The notes below the pieces were generated by a model. It was not told the DNA's origin. It worked only from the letters and a program-made list of their open reading frames with translations, and ran no database searches. From contig JANQLO010000038.1 of NCBI GenBank assembly GCA_028280505.1, positions 1-64,000 of the forward strand: a stretch of DNA of 64,000 nt. Direction: 5' to 3'. The position numbers and the translations under genes are program-made. Every line of letters begins with the position of its first letter. The first letter of the stretch is position 1. Positions 33,784-44,858 of the stretch are shown piece by piece. The DNA is from Chromatiales bacterium. Its GTDB lineage: Bacteria; Pseudomonadota; Gammaproteobacteria; Chromatiales; Chromatiaceae.

Positions 33784-36700
33784 GCGAGCAAATCCTTCAT
33801 CGCATGCTTTAGCTCGGAGAGGTGTCGCTGCAACAACGGCAACGCATCACGAACGTCTTCCGTATCACCGGCCTTGCCTGACGTTTCCATGCGCAGCGCG
33901 ACCGCGCTCATGGCCATGCCCCCCACATTGGCCGAGGCACCCTTGATCTTATGCGCCACGGCGCCGGCCTGTCCGGCATCCCTCGCGTCCACATGCCCTT
34001 GCAGTTGTTCGAACAGTTTATCCATATCGAATACGAACGCCTCGGCCACCGCGCGCATCAACGACTCGTCGCCCATCAGGCGCTCACGCATGGCCTCTTG
34101 ATCGAACACCGGTTCGCCATTGAGCGGCAATGGCTGATCTCCCCCCTGATCCGCGGACCCGGCATCGGACCGGTCCGCATCCTGTCGACCGGTAACACGG
34201 CAGGAATCCGGCAACCATTGCAATAGCGCCTGCTGCAATTTGTATGGACCCACCGGCTTGGAGAGATGATCGTCCATGCCGGCCGCCAGGCATTTTTCGC
34301 GATCGCCCTTCATGACATTGGCGGTCATCGCCAAAATGGGTACTTTTGGATCCCTGACGCCCGTTTGCGGATCGCGGATATGACGACTGGCCTCGTAGCC
34401 GTCCATCACCGGCATTTGGCAATCCATGAATACCAAGTCGCAGGGCATATCCCGCAAGGTGCGTATCGCCTCTTCGCCGTTAGCTGCCACGTCGACGCGC
34501 AGACCGAATCCCTCCAACATACCCTTGGCGACGATTTGGTTGGTGGTATTGTCCTCGACGACCAGCACCCGGGCATTGAACAAATGTAACTCACGCGAGG
34601 TGTACTTTGTGGCCATGCGTTTGTCTTGCGGCTCGACGCCGGCCACCTGCAGAAGCAGGTTGTAAAGCACCGCCTGCTCGATGGGTTTACCGAGGTAACC
34701 GGAAAAACCGACCGCTTCGAGGCGCTTGACGTCGCCACGCCGGCCCTGGGAGGTCAGCATCACCAGGCGCGTATCGGCCAGCCGGGGATCTTCCTTGATT
34801 TTCTTACCGAGTTCGGTGCCGTTCATACCGGGCATCTGCATATCGAGGACCGCGATGCTGTAGGGCTTATCCGTATCGACGGCGGCGTGCATCGCTTCGA
34901 TGGCCATTTGCCCGCTGTCCGCCACACCATGCTCGATCTGCCAGTTTGTGAACAATTGATCGAGCAAGCGGCGATTGGTGCGATTGTCGTCCACTACCAG
35001 GACCCGCTGACCCCGCAGATCGGTCATCACCGGTATCGCGGGCTGTACTTCGGCATTCGCCAGGTCGAGCGTGAACCAGAACGTGGCCCCCTCACCCAAT
35101 GTGCTTTCCACGCCGATCTCACCACCCATCAGCTCGACCAATTGCCTGCAAATGGCGAGCCCCAGACCGGTGCCGCCATATTCGCGAGTCGTGGAACCGT
35201 CGGCCTGGCTGAAACGTTGGAATAGCTTGTTCTGTTGATCCGCAGTCAGCCCGATCCCGGTATCGTTGACCTCTATTCGGACGCGCGTTCGTGTCTCCGT
35301 GCGCCCCAATACCTTGTAATAGACCGCGATCTCACCCCGCTCGGTGAACTTGATGGCATTGCCGACGAGGTTGGTCAGTATCTGGCGGATACGACCCGGA
35401 TCGGCATTGAGCCATTGATGTTGAACCGGATTGGCCGGACAGATCAGCTCCAGGCCTTTCTCGTGAGCGCGAAACGCAATCGATGTACCAAACTCGTCGA
35501 TCAATTGCCCGATATCGAAATCGATCAATTCCAGATCGAGTTTACCGGCCTCTACCTTGGAGAAATCGAGAATATCGTTCAGCAAACCCAATAGGGCCTC
35601 GGCACTGCGCTTAACCGTTCGGGCATAGCCGTGTTGTTCGTCGCTCAGGTTGGTATCCAACAGCAAGTTGGTCATTCCGATAACGCCATTCATCGGCGTA
35701 CGGATCTCGTGACTCATATTCGCCAAGAACTCGCTCTTGGCATGGCTGGCCTCTTCGGCCAACTCTTTGGCCGCCTTGAGTTCCCGCTCGGCCTCTTTGC
35801 GTTTCGTGACATCTCTAAAACTCCAGACCCGTCCCGCTGCTTTACCATCGTCTAACATCGGCAACGAAACCCTTTCGAACACTCGGCCATCTTTAAGCTG
35901 CAAGATCTCGAAACCGGTTTCATTCGGGTTGGCATGCAAATATTCGACACCCTCGATATAGGCCTGCGCGTCAGACAATTGAGCGACCATATGATCCGAC
36001 ATGGCCTTTTCATCGTTGCTCGCTGCCGCCGTCTCGGAAATATTCCAAAGCTCAGCCAGGCGGCGATTCGTACGTATTACGTCACCCGATTCGCTGGTGA
36101 CCAGAATACCGTTGTCCGTGGAATCCAAAGTCGATTCCAGCAACGACATGGTTTCATGCAGTGAAATCTCTGACAGTTTGCGCTCGGTGATATCCAGGTA
36201 GGTGCCGATCATCCGTTTCGGCTTGCCATCGGCCTCCCATTCAACCACCTTGCCGGTATTCAACACCCAGATCCAACGGCCATCCTTATGCCTCATGCGG
36301 GCTTCAAAAACATAACGCTCGGCATCGCCGCTCCAATGCCGATTCAACAACCTTTTGGACTCCACCCGGTCATCCGGGTGCATGAGCGACATACGGGCCT
36401 CGATGCCACCCGGCTCGAGTTCGCCCAAGGTATAACCGACAATCTGGGCCCAGCGTTCATTCGTATGGACCTCACCGGTCTGCACCTGCCAATCCCAGAT
36501 TCCCACGGCGGTGGCATCGATCACCAGTTCCAGCTGCCTGCCGCTTTCTTCCAGCATTTGCGCACTGCGCACGCGATCCGTTATGTCGGTCCGGATCGCG
36601 ATGTAACCATGCGGTTTACCATCTTCTCCCTTAAACGGGACGATGGTCGTATCGACCCAGTAAAGAGAACCGTCCTTGGCACGATTGCAGATCTCGCCGT

Positions 36701-38060
36701 GCCACACCTCACCCTTGGCCACGGTGCGGTACATATCGCGCCAGAACGTTTTGTCCTGTCGGCCGGAATTGAGTAGCCGGTGATTCCGACCAAGCAATTC
36801 GCTCTCGCTGTAGCCGCTGATTTTGCAGAAGCTTTTATTGACATAGGTGATAGTGCCCTGAACATCCGTGGTGGCAACAATGGCGTGCTGATCCAACGCA
36901 TACTTCTGCTGGGCCAGTTCGACCATGACTTGTTGCTTTTCCCGAATCTCCTCGTTCAACCGATCCATGGAGATCATGGTGTTGGCCTGTTTGGCAACCA
37001 TGGCGTTGAAAGATCGTCCCAGATCGCCTATTTCATCGAAACCGAGATCGCCAACCCGATAGTCGAGGCTGCCCTCACCAATCCGTTCCGCACCCTGATT
37101 GAGCTGCTGGAGACGTACCAGCAATGCACGATTGAGCAGCAGATAAAGCAAAACCAACAGAACCATGGTGCCGGCAAGGGCGACGACCACGCTGATAACC
37201 GTGATACGCCGGACCGGCTTGAGCACCTTGCCACGATCGTAGCGAATGAATAGCTGAGAGACCTTGCCGCCGCTGTCGATCAACCGGCTCACGACCAGCA
37301 CGTTTTGGTCTGCCGCCACGGTCCGGCCGACTTCCAATGCGATAGGTCGCGTCGCCGAGCCTTGTTGCCCCACACCGACCAACAAACGATTCCCCTTGTC
37401 GGCGAAATAGGTATCGATAACCGGATGGTCCGTGGCAGCCAACTGGGCCATGAGTAACTGCAAAACTTGTTGGTGTACGGCACGCCAGTCGACGACCAGG
37501 ACCACACTGCCGATGGATTTGTCTTGTCTATCGATCGATGCGGTGAACCATTGTGCCAAACCCGGCTCCAAACCCAATGTGGTCCACCAGGGATCCTGGC
37601 CATAAGGGCCGACCTCCACCCAACCGGAGATCGCCGGTACATGCAACGGGTGTCCGTTAATCTGCTTGAATAGCAATTGCTCGCTCGGTAGCTTGCGGCC
37701 CATCGGGTCATCTGTGCTGATCGCAAAAATCCTACCCTCTTGATCCACGATCAGGACATAAGCAATAAAGGGATAGATATCGACCAGATTGTTGATCACC
37801 CGATTGACCTCGGATCTTTGCGAAAGATCGAGTCCCTCGATGATGTGGCGGTCTCTCGACAACGCCAGGGTTAACGCCTTTTTTTGATTGATGGATTGTT
37901 TAAGGCTACTGATGGCGAACTCGGCATCGGCCTGTAAACTCTGGCCCATCGTATCCAACATCACCGACCTGATTTGACTGACACCCACGGAACCCGTGAC
38001 CAGCATGGTCAGACAAACGGTGATAAGCGCGATGCCAACGATTTTCGGCACCAGCTTCAT
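33780..38060 (-). CDS. Hybrid sensor histidine kinase, BarA-like with three PAS domains
   Basis: 1426 residues. The order is membrane helix (about 7-27), a periplasmic sensor of about 250 residues, a second helix (about 282-305), HAMP, and PAS 1 ([16 protein letters not shown]). PAS 2 ([15 protein letters not shown]), PAS 3, HisKA with [19 protein letters not shown] and a HATPase domain with N box (NLVGNAIKF) follow. The rest is receiver 1 ([11 protein letters not shown]), receiver 2 ([12 protein letters not shown]) and a C-terminal HPt with [13 protein letters not shown]. The protein would sense a periplasmic and a cytoplasmic signal and feed the two downstream regulators. All key residues look intact. 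Confidence 0.93.
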   Translation of the reverse strand: MKLVPKIVGIALITVCLTMLVTGSVGVSQIRSVMLDTMGQSLQADAEFAISSLKQSINQKKALTLALSRDRHIIEGLDLSQRSEVNRVINNLVDIYPFIAYVLIVDQEGRIFAISTDDPMGRKLPSEQLLFKQINGHPLHVPAISGWVEVGPYGQDPWWTTLGLEPGLAQWFTASIDRQDKSIGSVVLVVDWRAVHQQVLQLLMAQLAATDHPVIDTYFADKGNRLLVGVGQQGSATRPIALEVGRTVAADQNVLVVSRLIDSGGKVSQLFIRYDRGKVLKPVRRITVISVVVALAGTMVLLVLLYLLLNRALLVRLQQLNQGAERIGEGSLDYRVGDLGFDEIGDLGRSFNAMVAKQANTMISMDRLNEEIREKQQVMVELAQQKYALDQHAIVATTDVQGTITYVNKSFCKISGYSESELLGRNHRLLNSGRQDKTFWRDMYRTVAKGEVWHGEICNRAKDGSLYWVDTTIVPFKGEDGKPHGYIAIRTDITDRVRSAQMLEESGRQLELVIDATAVGIWDWQVQTGEVHTNERWAQIVGYTLGELEPGGIEARMSLMHPDDRVESKRLLNRHWSGDAERYVFEARMRHKDGRWIWVLNTGKVVEWEADGKPKRMIGTYLDITERKLSEISLHETMSLLESTLDSTDNGILVTSESGDVIRTNRRLAELWNISETAAASNDEKAMSDHMVAQLSDAQAYIEGVEYLHANPNETGFEILQLKDGRVFERVSLPMLDDGKAAGRVWSFRDVTKRKEAERELKAAKELAEEASHAKSEFLANMSHEIRTPMNGVIGMTNLLLDTNLSDEQHGYARTVKRSAEALLGLLNDILDFSKVEAGKLDLELIDFDIGQLIDEFGTSIAFRAHEKGLELICPANPVQHQWLNADPGRIRQILTNLVGNAIKFTERGEIAVYYKVLGRTETRTRVRIEVNDTGIGLTADQQNKLFQRFSQADGSTTREYGGTGLGLAICRQLVELMGGEIGVESTLGEGATFWFTLDLANAEVQPAIPVMTDLRGQRVLVVDDNRTNRRLLDQLFTNWQIEHGVADSGQMAIEAMHAAVDTDKPYSIAVLDMQMPGMNGTELGKKIKEDPRLADTRLVMLTSQGRRGDVKRLEAVGFSGYLGKPIEQAVLYNLLLQVAGVEPQDKRMATKYTSRELHLFNARVLVVEDNTTNQIVAKGMLEGFGLRVDVAANGEEAIRTLRDMPCDLVFMDCQMPVMDGYEASRHIRDPQTGVRDPKVPILAMTANVMKGDREKCLAAGMDDHLSKPVGPYKLQQALLQWLPDSCRVTGRQDADRSDAGSADQGGDQPLPLNGEPVFDQEAMRERLMGDESLMRAVAEAFVFDMDKLFEQLQGHVDARDAGQAGAVAHKIKGASANVGGMAMSAVALRMETSGKAGDTEDVRDALPLLQRHLSELKHAMKDLLA

Positions 38061-39436
38061 CGCAAGCCCTCCGTGGAGGTGACCCGGCGTATTGTCTTAT
38101 TGATCGGTTGGACACCCTTGCCGACGCTGCGACCGAGTGTGGCTAACAAAGGACGATAGCACCCGCCTTCGCCGAAGCCGGCCAATCGACTGCCTCCCCG
38201 GATAAAAGCCCTGCTTTCGACGACCGAGGGCGACGCCACGACATACTTTCTCGGGACGGGCGCCGCTGGGATCTTGTTGGAACCGTGATGGCTTTCGACA
38301 TGACCGGCCCATGGAATCCGACGAAACGATGAAAGGCGGCTGATTTGGGCAACGAGGTTCTGCGCACCCGTAAGGCCGATCCGTGATATCAACCGACAAG
38401 TGATACGACCGATATCCGGTTTCCAGCCATCCCGGTTCCACTTCCTTGGAAATGGATATGCCTGCTGCATGTCCCACATCACTCCTTGATACTGCTGTTG
38501 AAGGGCAAATTATCGCGACCGATCGGGGCTTCAGGCACACTGGCTCACAGGCGCCCGGCAAAACATCACATGGCCAACCGACAACCCCGTCGGTGATTTA
38601 TCGGCCCGTTTGACGGGATTTGTAGGGCTTTTCTTGCCACTTCAGGTGCCCGGAGCAGGCGCCTGAGTCATGGACCACCGGGGTGCAACGCCCTCACGAG
38701 GCGGTTAATGCAGATGTTTGGTATCGAGTCTTGGCGCTCGGAGTATGAAAACCACCGAGTGCTCCTTCAAACTTGTGCAGACGATCAAAAGCGAGCCCGA
38801 CGAGAATCGCCCGCTGCCGAATGAGCGCATTGGCCGATCGACCCGCGACCAACCCATCTCGAGACCCACAGGTATTGGCGAAGCCTGTTGACCGACCCGA
38901 ACATTCAAGGCACGCCAAGGTACCCCGTCGGTGACAAAACCAAACTGGACCGCCACTTGCTCGGATTGGCCCAACCGGACGTTCCGCGTTCCGCCGGGGC
39001 GTCTTTCTGCGTTTCAGACGACATTCTGACTCTCGGTACAACGGGCTAAGCTCCATCACCGCCGATAGGCAATGAAAACCCACTTCCGCATGCCTCCCTC
39101 AACGACTTTCGTTCAGTTCGCCTGCTTGGGCTCTGTCACCCCGGCACACTTATCAAAAAAGTGTAAGCTTTTGAAAAAAAAGAATTTATTTTCAACTCCA
39201 CTGCCCACTCGACCCCGTCGTTTCCCAGGCACGATCATAGTGATGTTCAGTTATCGCACTATCCGACACCCGCACTGATTGAGATCAGGAACAAGAAAGT
39301 ACCGGAAGGATATCTTTAAAAACCTAATACGAATCAAGGTTTTTCTTCTCTTCACGCGGTGAACTCTGCTTAGTCCGCACTTGCCGCACCGCGGGCGCAA
39401 ACCAGATACGTTCCAAAACCAAGAAGGAGGCCCGCA
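38061..39436. other. 1.4 kb without a supported gene
   Basis: Several open frames on the minus strand (38057-38482, 38097-38561, 38694-39083) lack recognisable domains and ribosome-binding sites and I do not call them. The piece 38700-39090 has protein-like composition in one frame and could be a decayed gene. A hairpin with T run lies at 39318-39344 upstream of the HAO-like gene. Confidence 0.5.
39318..39344. terminator. Hairpin upstream of the octahaem cytochrome gene
   Basis: AAAAACCT (39318-39325) pairs with AGGTTTTT (39337-39344), giving a terminator-like hairpin in both directions, 93 bp before the ATG of the cytochrome gene. It could end incoming transcription or act as an attenuator. 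Confidence 0.4.
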
Positions 39437-40912
39437 ATGCGTGCAATCCAGTCAGTTGGTTGGCGGACGATCGTTGGCTTGCTGTCCTGCTTGTGCATGT
39501 CGTATGCACAGGCGTCCAATGATCCCGTTAAAACCTTCGATGCCGATAAGAAGCTACAAGGTGACTGTATCGGATGTCATATCAACGTTACCCCTGGAAT
39601 CGTCAAGCAACATCTTGACTCCCCGCATGCCAATGCAACCAATCCACAAGACGAAGTTTTATGTTCGGACTGTCATGGCGACAAACACGTCACGATGGAG
39701 GATTGGAAAGAGTCGCTGATGCCCACCGCCGACACCTGTGGCGAATGTCACAAAAAACAGGCACGACAACACGCGAAAGGCAAACACCAACTGGGCTGGC
39801 TGGCGATGAAATCGCAGATTGCCTGGCATGGTCAGCCCGGGGCGATTACCCAAACCGGTTATCGCGGTTGCTCCGGTTGCCACAAGATCGGTAAGAAAGG
39901 CCTGATGGGCGTCACCGACGGCAACATGGGTGAAGTGAAATTCGACGGCGGCAAAGAGGAAGCCCACTATCGCTACGGTAATGCGCAATGCGATGCCTGT
40001 CATACCCGCCACAGCTTCAAGAAATCCGAAGCGCAGGATCCGCGCGCCTGCTCCAACTGCCACATGGGCTTCGACCATCCGCAATGGGAGATGTACACCT
40101 CGGCCAAACATGGTGTGATCTGGGGCATCGAGGGCCACCAGGAAGGTGGGCGGGCCCCGACCTGCCAAAGCTGCCATTTGATGGAAGGCGATCATGCCGT
40201 GGTCACGCCTTGGGGCTTTTTGGCTTTGCGCATTCCCACCAAGGAAAACGTGCTTGCGCTGATCGACGTCGCGCCGCAACTCGAGCCACAGCTGACAAAG
40301 CTCGCTGCCGCGCTACCCAGCGGTAACTACATTGATCTGGACGACGACCCGACCTGGGTGTTCAACCGCGCCTTGATCCTGCAGGCCGCGGGCGTGTTGG
40401 ATGCCGATCTGCAACCGACCGAGCGCTTCGTGGAAATCGTGGTACAAGGCCAAGCCGCACGCGGCCCGGACGAGTTCAACGAAATCCGCACCAAGATGAA
40501 GGCAAACTGTAACAAGTGCCATTCCAAGGGCTTTGTCGATATGCACATGATGGCCTCGGACGAAATCATCAGAGCGGCCGATGCCGAGTTCGCCAAGGCG
40601 ATACTCGCCGTACAAGGTTTGTACCGGGACGGCATCTTGAAGAAACCGGAAGGCTGGAAGTATGCACCTGACGTACTGCAATACTACGACGCCAAAACCA
40701 AGATCGAGCAAGAGCTGTATCACATCATGCTCGAGTATCGTCAGCGCACCTTCCAAGGCGCTTTCCATGCCAGTAACGACTATATGCACTGGTACGGATG
40801 GGCACCGTTGAAAACGGCAGTCAATACCATCCTCGACGAAGAGAAAAAGCTACGTGCGGAACACGCCGCGTTGCAGGCGAAAGAGGGAAATGCGGTCGCA
40901 CACAATAAATAA
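39437..40912 (+). CDS. HAO-like octahaem cytochrome c
   Basis: 491 residues with a signal peptide (about 1-26). Eight CxxCH sites start at residues 44, 76, 101, 145, 185, 205, 243 and 358, the count and spacing of hydroxylamine oxidoreductase. WEMYTSAKHGVIWG and ASNDYMHWYGWAPLK are family marks. HAO enzymes oxidise hydroxylamine (forming NO or nitrite) or, in the variants lacking the cross-linked Tyr, reduce nitrite. Tyr residues exist near the C-terminus but which type this is cannot be settled by eye. No haoB, cycA or quinone reductase gene is adjacent. GGAGG precedes the ATG. Confidence 0.9.
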   Translation: MRAIQSVGWRTIVGLLSCLCMSYAQASNDPVKTFDADKKLQGDCIGCHINVTPGIVKQHLDSPHANATNPQDEVLCSDCHGDKHVTMEDWKESLMPTADTCGECHKKQARQHAKGKHQLGWLAMKSQIAWHGQPGAITQTGYRGCSGCHKIGKKGLMGVTDGNMGEVKFDGGKEEAHYRYGNAQCDACHTRHSFKKSEAQDPRACSNCHMGFDHPQWEMYTSAKHGVIWGIEGHQEGGRAPTCQSCHLMEGDHAVVTPWGFLALRIPTKENVLALIDVAPQLEPQLTKLAAALPSGNYIDLDDDPTWVFNRALILQAAGVLDADLQPTERFVEIVVQGQAARGPDEFNEIRTKMKANCNKCHSKGFVDMHMMASDEIIRAADAEFAKAILAVQGLYRDGILKKPEGWKYAPDVLQYYDAKTKIEQELYHIMLEYRQRTFQGAFHASNDYMHWYGWAPLKTAVNTILDEEKKLRAEHAALQAKEGNAVAHNK

Positions 40913-40956
40913 AACTCGGATTGGTCGCGGCTAACCGGCCGACCAAGAAGGCATCA

Positions 40957-40997
40957 CCGTCGCTCAACTCGTGGGTTCATGTTGAGCGACGGTTTTT
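40957..40997 (+). terminator. Rho-independent terminator after the octahaem cytochrome
   Basis: A 12 bp perfect stem (40957-40968 with 40981-40992) is followed by TTTTT at 40993-40997, in the convergent space between the cytochrome and the reductase gene. Confidence 0.9.
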
Positions 40998-41140
40998 GTT
41001 TGAACCTGCGAAGAGCCCCGGCGTTTACCAAGCCATGCACATCGATGAAAGGCCGCCGAGCTCGACGACAATCAAAAAGCCCAAGCCTCCGTTGACGTTT
41101 CCCGCTCGAGCGTGCGGCGGGTGGACGAGGGCTACCCGAC

Positions 41141-42211
41141 TCATCCGTTCGCCACCCGTCCGCCGGGCATATGCGATGCATCAAGGAATTTGTCGAAATG
41201 GATACGGTCATCGGCAACCCCGTTTTCGTGTAGCGTCGCGATTGCGGCATCGACCATGCCGGGCGGGCCGCACAGATAGGCGTCACAATCTCGAACATTA
41301 TCGACTGCATCGGCGATGAACTCGGTACACATGCCGCGTAGCCCCGCCCAATCACTGTCTTCGGGCTCTTCGGAGAGCACCGGTAGAAACTCGAAGCGTT
41401 CTTCTGCTTGTCCGGCGATGTTGCGCAGTTCTTCGACGCAGTAGAGATCACGCTGGCGGCGTGCGCCAAAAATCAGGGTGACGTCGCGGGTAAAGCCCTG
41501 CGCGCTGACCTGCTCGAGCAGTGCCTTTATCGGCGCCATGCCACTGCCGCCACAGACGAATACCAGCGGGCGCTGTGTGTTGCGTAGCCAGAAATTGCCA
41601 TAGGGTCCGCAGACCTCGACTTCGGATCCGGTGCGATCGGTCTCGTGAAGCCAGCCGGTCAGGCGTCCGCCGGGGACCAGGCGAATGAAGAAGTTTATCC
41701 GTTTGATATCGCCGTCTTCCGGTGCGCTGGCAAATGAATACGAGCGCGGTTGATCGATGAAGCCCGGGATACACAGTTGAGCGTACTGACCGGCCAGATA
41801 GCCGGGGATCGGCTGATCCAGCCGGATGCCGATCTCGACGATATCGTGTGTGAGTTGGCGGTAGTCGGCAATGGTGCCGTTGACCGACGTCGCCGGCGGC
41901 AAGGTCATATCGGCCTCGATCGCCACCTCGACTTCGATGTCGCTGCGCAGACAGGTCTGGCAGGCGAGGATCATGCCGTCGTCCATTTCTTCCTTGGTCA
42001 GGACGTAACTGAAGTCGTTGAGTGGCTTGATCTTGCCGCTTTTGAGTTTTGACCGGCATTCGCCGCAGCTGCCCACACGACAGTTGTGTGGCCAGGCGAT
42101 GCCTGCATCCAATGCCGCCTTGAGCAGATTGTCCCCGTTCTTTACCGTGAAGCTGTCGCCGTTGGCCATTGCAGCGGTGAAAGGCCCCTTGCGGCCGAAT
42201 AATCCAAACAT
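41141..42211 (-). CDS. Ferredoxin-NAD(P) reductase, electron donor of monooxygenase
   Basis: 356 residues from ATG 42211, chosen because GAGGAG precedes it and the N-terminal 31 residues of the longer frame are not protein-like. Plant-type 2Fe-2S ligands are C44, C49, C52 and C84 (NCRVGSCGEC and LACQTC). They are followed by a flavin domain (RSYSFASA) and a NAD(P) domain (CGGSGMAPIKAL, ending FDKF). The class is that of XylA, BenC and MmoC-type reductases. As the last gene of the AlkB cluster it would pass electrons from NADH to the di-iron enzyme. No rubredoxin is present. Confidence 0.9.
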   Translation of the reverse strand: MFGLFGRKGPFTAAMANGDSFTVKNGDNLLKAALDAGIAWPHNCRVGSCGECRSKLKSGKIKPLNDFSYVLTKEEMDDGMILACQTCLRSDIEVEVAIEADMTLPPATSVNGTIADYRQLTHDIVEIGIRLDQPIPGYLAGQYAQLCIPGFIDQPRSYSFASAPEDGDIKRINFFIRLVPGGRLTGWLHETDRTGSEVEVCGPYGNFWLRNTQRPLVFVCGGSGMAPIKALLEQVSAQGFTRDVTLIFGARRQRDLYCVEELRNIAGQAEERFEFLPVLSEEPEDSDWAGLRGMCTEFIADAVDNVRDCDAYLCGPPGMVDAAIATLHENGVADDRIHFDKFLDASHMPGGRVANG

Positions 42212-42261
42212 GGCGATGCTCCTCGTTTCTGTCCGCTGATGGCGATTGCCGGTCGTCGGTG

Positions 42262-42660
42262 TTATTGATAAACGACTTCGTTTTTTAACGAATACAAAAT
42301 GCACAGAATCTCGTCCTTCTCACGTTGGCCCACATTGTTTTGGTCCAGCGCCTTGAGGACGTCGTCGCAGACCGCGACGAATTCGGTATCGTTGATATTC
42401 ATGCCTTTGTGAGCGGTGATCATGTCCTTACCGGTATAGGTCTCGGGCCCGCCGAAACCGGCACAGCACATCTCGGTGACCAGACGCTTGACCTCGGCCG
42501 GGTCGCTATCGGCATAGCGTTTGTTGATCAGCGGATTGCTGACGTGGTTCTCCCAGATGTTGGCGACGATCGCTTCGATGCCCGGACGCCCGCCGAGGCG
42601 GTCGTACAGGCTGGCCTGGGCGTTCTGTTCGGCCGCAACGGCCTGTTCTGTGATGCTCAT
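42262..42660 (-). CDS. Truncated haemoglobin (group 1)
   Basis: 132 residues with the opening SLYDRLGGRPGIEAIV, a truncated-globin landmark. His84 in MITAHKGMNI is the likely proximal haem ligand, and GPETYTGKDM fits the short E-F region. Truncated globins bind oxygen or detoxify NO. Its place between the monooxygenase and the reductase suggests oxygen supply to the oxygenase or protection against NO, the latter fitting the nearby HAO-like gene. Confidence 0.9.
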   Translation of the reverse strand: MSITEQAVAAEQNAQASLYDRLGGRPGIEAIVANIWENHVSNPLINKRYADSDPAEVKRLVTEMCCAGFGGPETYTGKDMITAHKGMNINDTEFVAVCDDVLKALDQNNVGQREKDEILCILYSLKNEVVYQ

Positions 42661-42730
42661 GGTTCCTCTCCCAACATTTCTGATTTCGGTACCGCGGCCG
42701 ATACCTGCCGGCCGCGGCGTTTATGTCCGC

Positions 42731-44032
42731 TTACATTGCGTAAGACACGGCCAGCGTCTGCCCCTTGATCTCCTCGGGATGGACGTCATAGCCGACCTTG
42801 CGGTTGATCTCGCGTGCGATCTCTTGTTCTTCGGGGCTGGCGAAGTCACGGTCCCATATCGCCAGTTTGCGCTTGTAAACCCTGTGCCAGAGCGGCGGGA
42901 TCAACGCCAGGCAGAACTCCGTGTAGTAGCCGATACGGGCGTTCGGTGCACCGTTCGGTGCCGTACCGACGCTTGAAAGTTCCCAGAAATGGGTCTCCCC
43001 ACGATCATGGTGGTCGGCCTGACGACCGATTTCGATGAAGGCCCAACTCGTGAACGCATTGTCGTTATCCCAGGAGTGGCGATACTCGATCGGTTCGTCT
43101 TTCACCCGAATCAAGCCATAGTGCTCCATGTAGTTGAGCGCCTCGAGTTCGAAGTTGGAGATGATCCAGACCACCAACATGACCGCGAGGCCAATCAACA
43201 GGCCGTCGGTACCGCCGCCGAGCCAGCCTGCGCCAAGGAACAGCGCAACGGTGGGGATGCTCATCAGGTAGCCCCGAATCCAGCGGTTGGACAGCGACAA
43301 GAAACCTTTGCCCTGACGTGCCAGGCGCTTCTTCTCGGTCAGAATGCCGAAGTACGACTGACCAATGTGCGAGATGACGAAGTGCTTGTAGATGCTGCGT
43401 CCACGCGGCGCAGTCGCCGGATCGGTGTCGTCGCCCATCTTGTTGCCCTCCGGGCCCATCCAAGCGCGCCCAAGCTCGAGGTGATGGTTGTAGACATGTG
43501 CGAAGCAGAAGTGTGCGGCACCCGAAAGCGCCATCATCCAGCGCGAGACGAGGAAGCCGAAGCCTTTGGTATGCGAAAGCTCGTGACCGAACATGATGCC
43601 GAGCCCCTGATGCATACCGGCACCGATGGTCGCGACGATAAGCTCCAGACCGGTGATCCCGCTCGTGTAACTGAAGCTGGTGTCCAGACCGGTCCATGCG
43701 GGCAGCGTGTAGATCATGGCCTCGATAGGTGCGCCGCTGACGTATTGATACACTCGCCATGCGAGCGCGATCTGCAGCGCCACGAAGCTGACGAGCTGCA
43801 TATACATCATCATGTTAAGGATCGGTCCGATACCCGCGGGGCGGCCGTCACGCTTGGTTTGGGCGCCTTTGGTGTGGAATGACGAAGTCAGCGTATCGAG
43901 CACGATGTTCATCGCGAAGATGCCCGTGCCGATCCAGACCCAGTCGCCGCCCTTCAAAATCCCGAGCAGGCACGCAATGATGCCGAGCGGGGTATAAAGA
44001 TAGACCAAATGGCCGAATATCAGGCTGCGCAT
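42731..44032 (-). CDS. AlkB-like integral-membrane di-iron monooxygenase, divergent
   Basis: 433 residues with about six to seven membrane helices. His boxes are HELSH (150-154), HVYNHH (179-184) and RQADHH (337-342), plus NYMEHYG (300-306). These match AlkB/XylM enzymes, which hydroxylate alkanes or methyl groups. The third box is normally LQRHSDHH; here the first His is replaced by Gln, which may mean a different substrate or activity. A GGAGGAG site precedes the ATG. The reductase and truncated globin follow, and a two-component system precedes it, so regulation by that pair is likely. Confidence 0.82.
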   Translation of the reverse strand: MRSLIFGHLVYLYTPLGIIACLLGILKGGDWVWIGTGIFAMNIVLDTLTSSFHTKGAQTKRDGRPAGIGPILNMMMYMQLVSFVALQIALAWRVYQYVSGAPIEAMIYTLPAWTGLDTSFSYTSGITGLELIVATIGAGMHQGLGIMFGHELSHTKGFGFLVSRWMMALSGAAHFCFAHVYNHHLELGRAWMGPEGNKMGDDTDPATAPRGRSIYKHFVISHIGQSYFGILTEKKRLARQGKGFLSLSNRWIRGYLMSIPTVALFLGAGWLGGGTDGLLIGLAVMLVVWIISNFELEALNYMEHYGLIRVKDEPIEYRHSWDNDNAFTSWAFIEIGRQADHHDRGETHFWELSSVGTAPNGAPNARIGYYTEFCLALIPPLWHRVYKRKLAIWDRDFASPEEQEIAREINRKVGYDVHPEEIKGQTLAVSYAM

Positions 44033-44197
44033 TTTTGTTGCTCCTCCGAGTAAAAAGTGGGTAGACAGTCCCGCTGCCCTCTACGTGGCCTGCGCGTCGT
44101 CTTAGGAACAGTTATATGAAAAGGAGGAGGGTCGCCGACAGCCGTAAAACTACGTGGGTACGCGGCGGGATATACAGTAATGCGGTGGGAAAAGCGG

Positions 44198-44827
44198 TTA
44201 GCCGTTCTCTCGGGTAACGAGCCCGGCATCGAGCACGATCTGCATTAACTCACCGATGGTTCGTACCTGCAGTTTGCTCATGATGTTGGCACGATAGCCT
44301 TCGACGGTACGCACCGAAAGGCCCATGTCATAGGCGATCACTTTGTTGGGCTTGCCCAGACCCAGATGCTGCAACACTTCACGTTCACGCGGAGTCAGAC
44401 TCGACAGATTCTGCGACAGACGGGCCTTTTCCTCTTCTTGCTCCCAGACTTCCGAATACTCGGCCAAGGCCGTCTGTACCGCATCCAAAAGATCCTGGTC
44501 GTTAAACGGTTTTTGTAGGAACTCATAGGCCCCGGCTTTCATCGCACGCACGGTTATCGGCACGTCGCCGTGACCGGTGACGATGATTACCGGCAAATGA
44601 CTATAGCTGGTGCGCAAGCGGTCCTGAAGCTCCAGTCCGCTCATGCCGGGCATACGGATGTCGAGAACCAGGCAGCCACGTGCGCCGGGTTCGCATTGCG
44701 CAAGAAACTGCTGCGCCGATTCATAGGGGCGCCCTACGAGCCCCACTTGTTCGACCAGCCAGCAGATCGCGTCGCGTACGGCGGGATTGTCATCGACCAC
44801 ATGGACAACCGACCAGTCTTTTTGCAT
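44198..44827 (-). CDS. FixJ/NarL-type response regulator
   Basis: 209 residues from ATG 44827, which gives the normal receiver start (VVHVVDDNPAVRDAICWLVEQVG). The phospho-acceptor is Asp56 in LVLDIRMPGMSG. The C-terminal LuxR helix-turn-helix holds LTPREREVLQHLGLGKPNKVIAYDMGLSVRTVEGY. The group includes FixJ, TodT and StyR. It lies 31 bp after its kinase and directly upstream of the AlkB-like gene. This is the layout of the regulators of aromatic and hydrocarbon monooxygenases. Confidence 0.92.
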   Translation of the reverse strand: MQKDWSVVHVVDDNPAVRDAICWLVEQVGLVGRPYESAQQFLAQCEPGARGCLVLDIRMPGMSGLELQDRLRTSYSHLPVIIVTGHGDVPITVRAMKAGAYEFLQKPFNDQDLLDAVQTALAEYSEVWEQEEEKARLSQNLSSLTPREREVLQHLGLGKPNKVIAYDMGLSVRTVEGYRANIMSKLQVRTIGELMQIVLDAGLVTRENG

Positions 44828-44858
44828 TACATTTTTTTCATTGTGTGTGTTCCGCGAA

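Noticed and set aside
38057-38561. Two overlapping minus-strand frames (141 and 154 residues) upstream of the sensor kinase
   Set aside because: No domain, signal, ribosome-binding site or protein-like pattern recognised, and they overlap each other in different frames.
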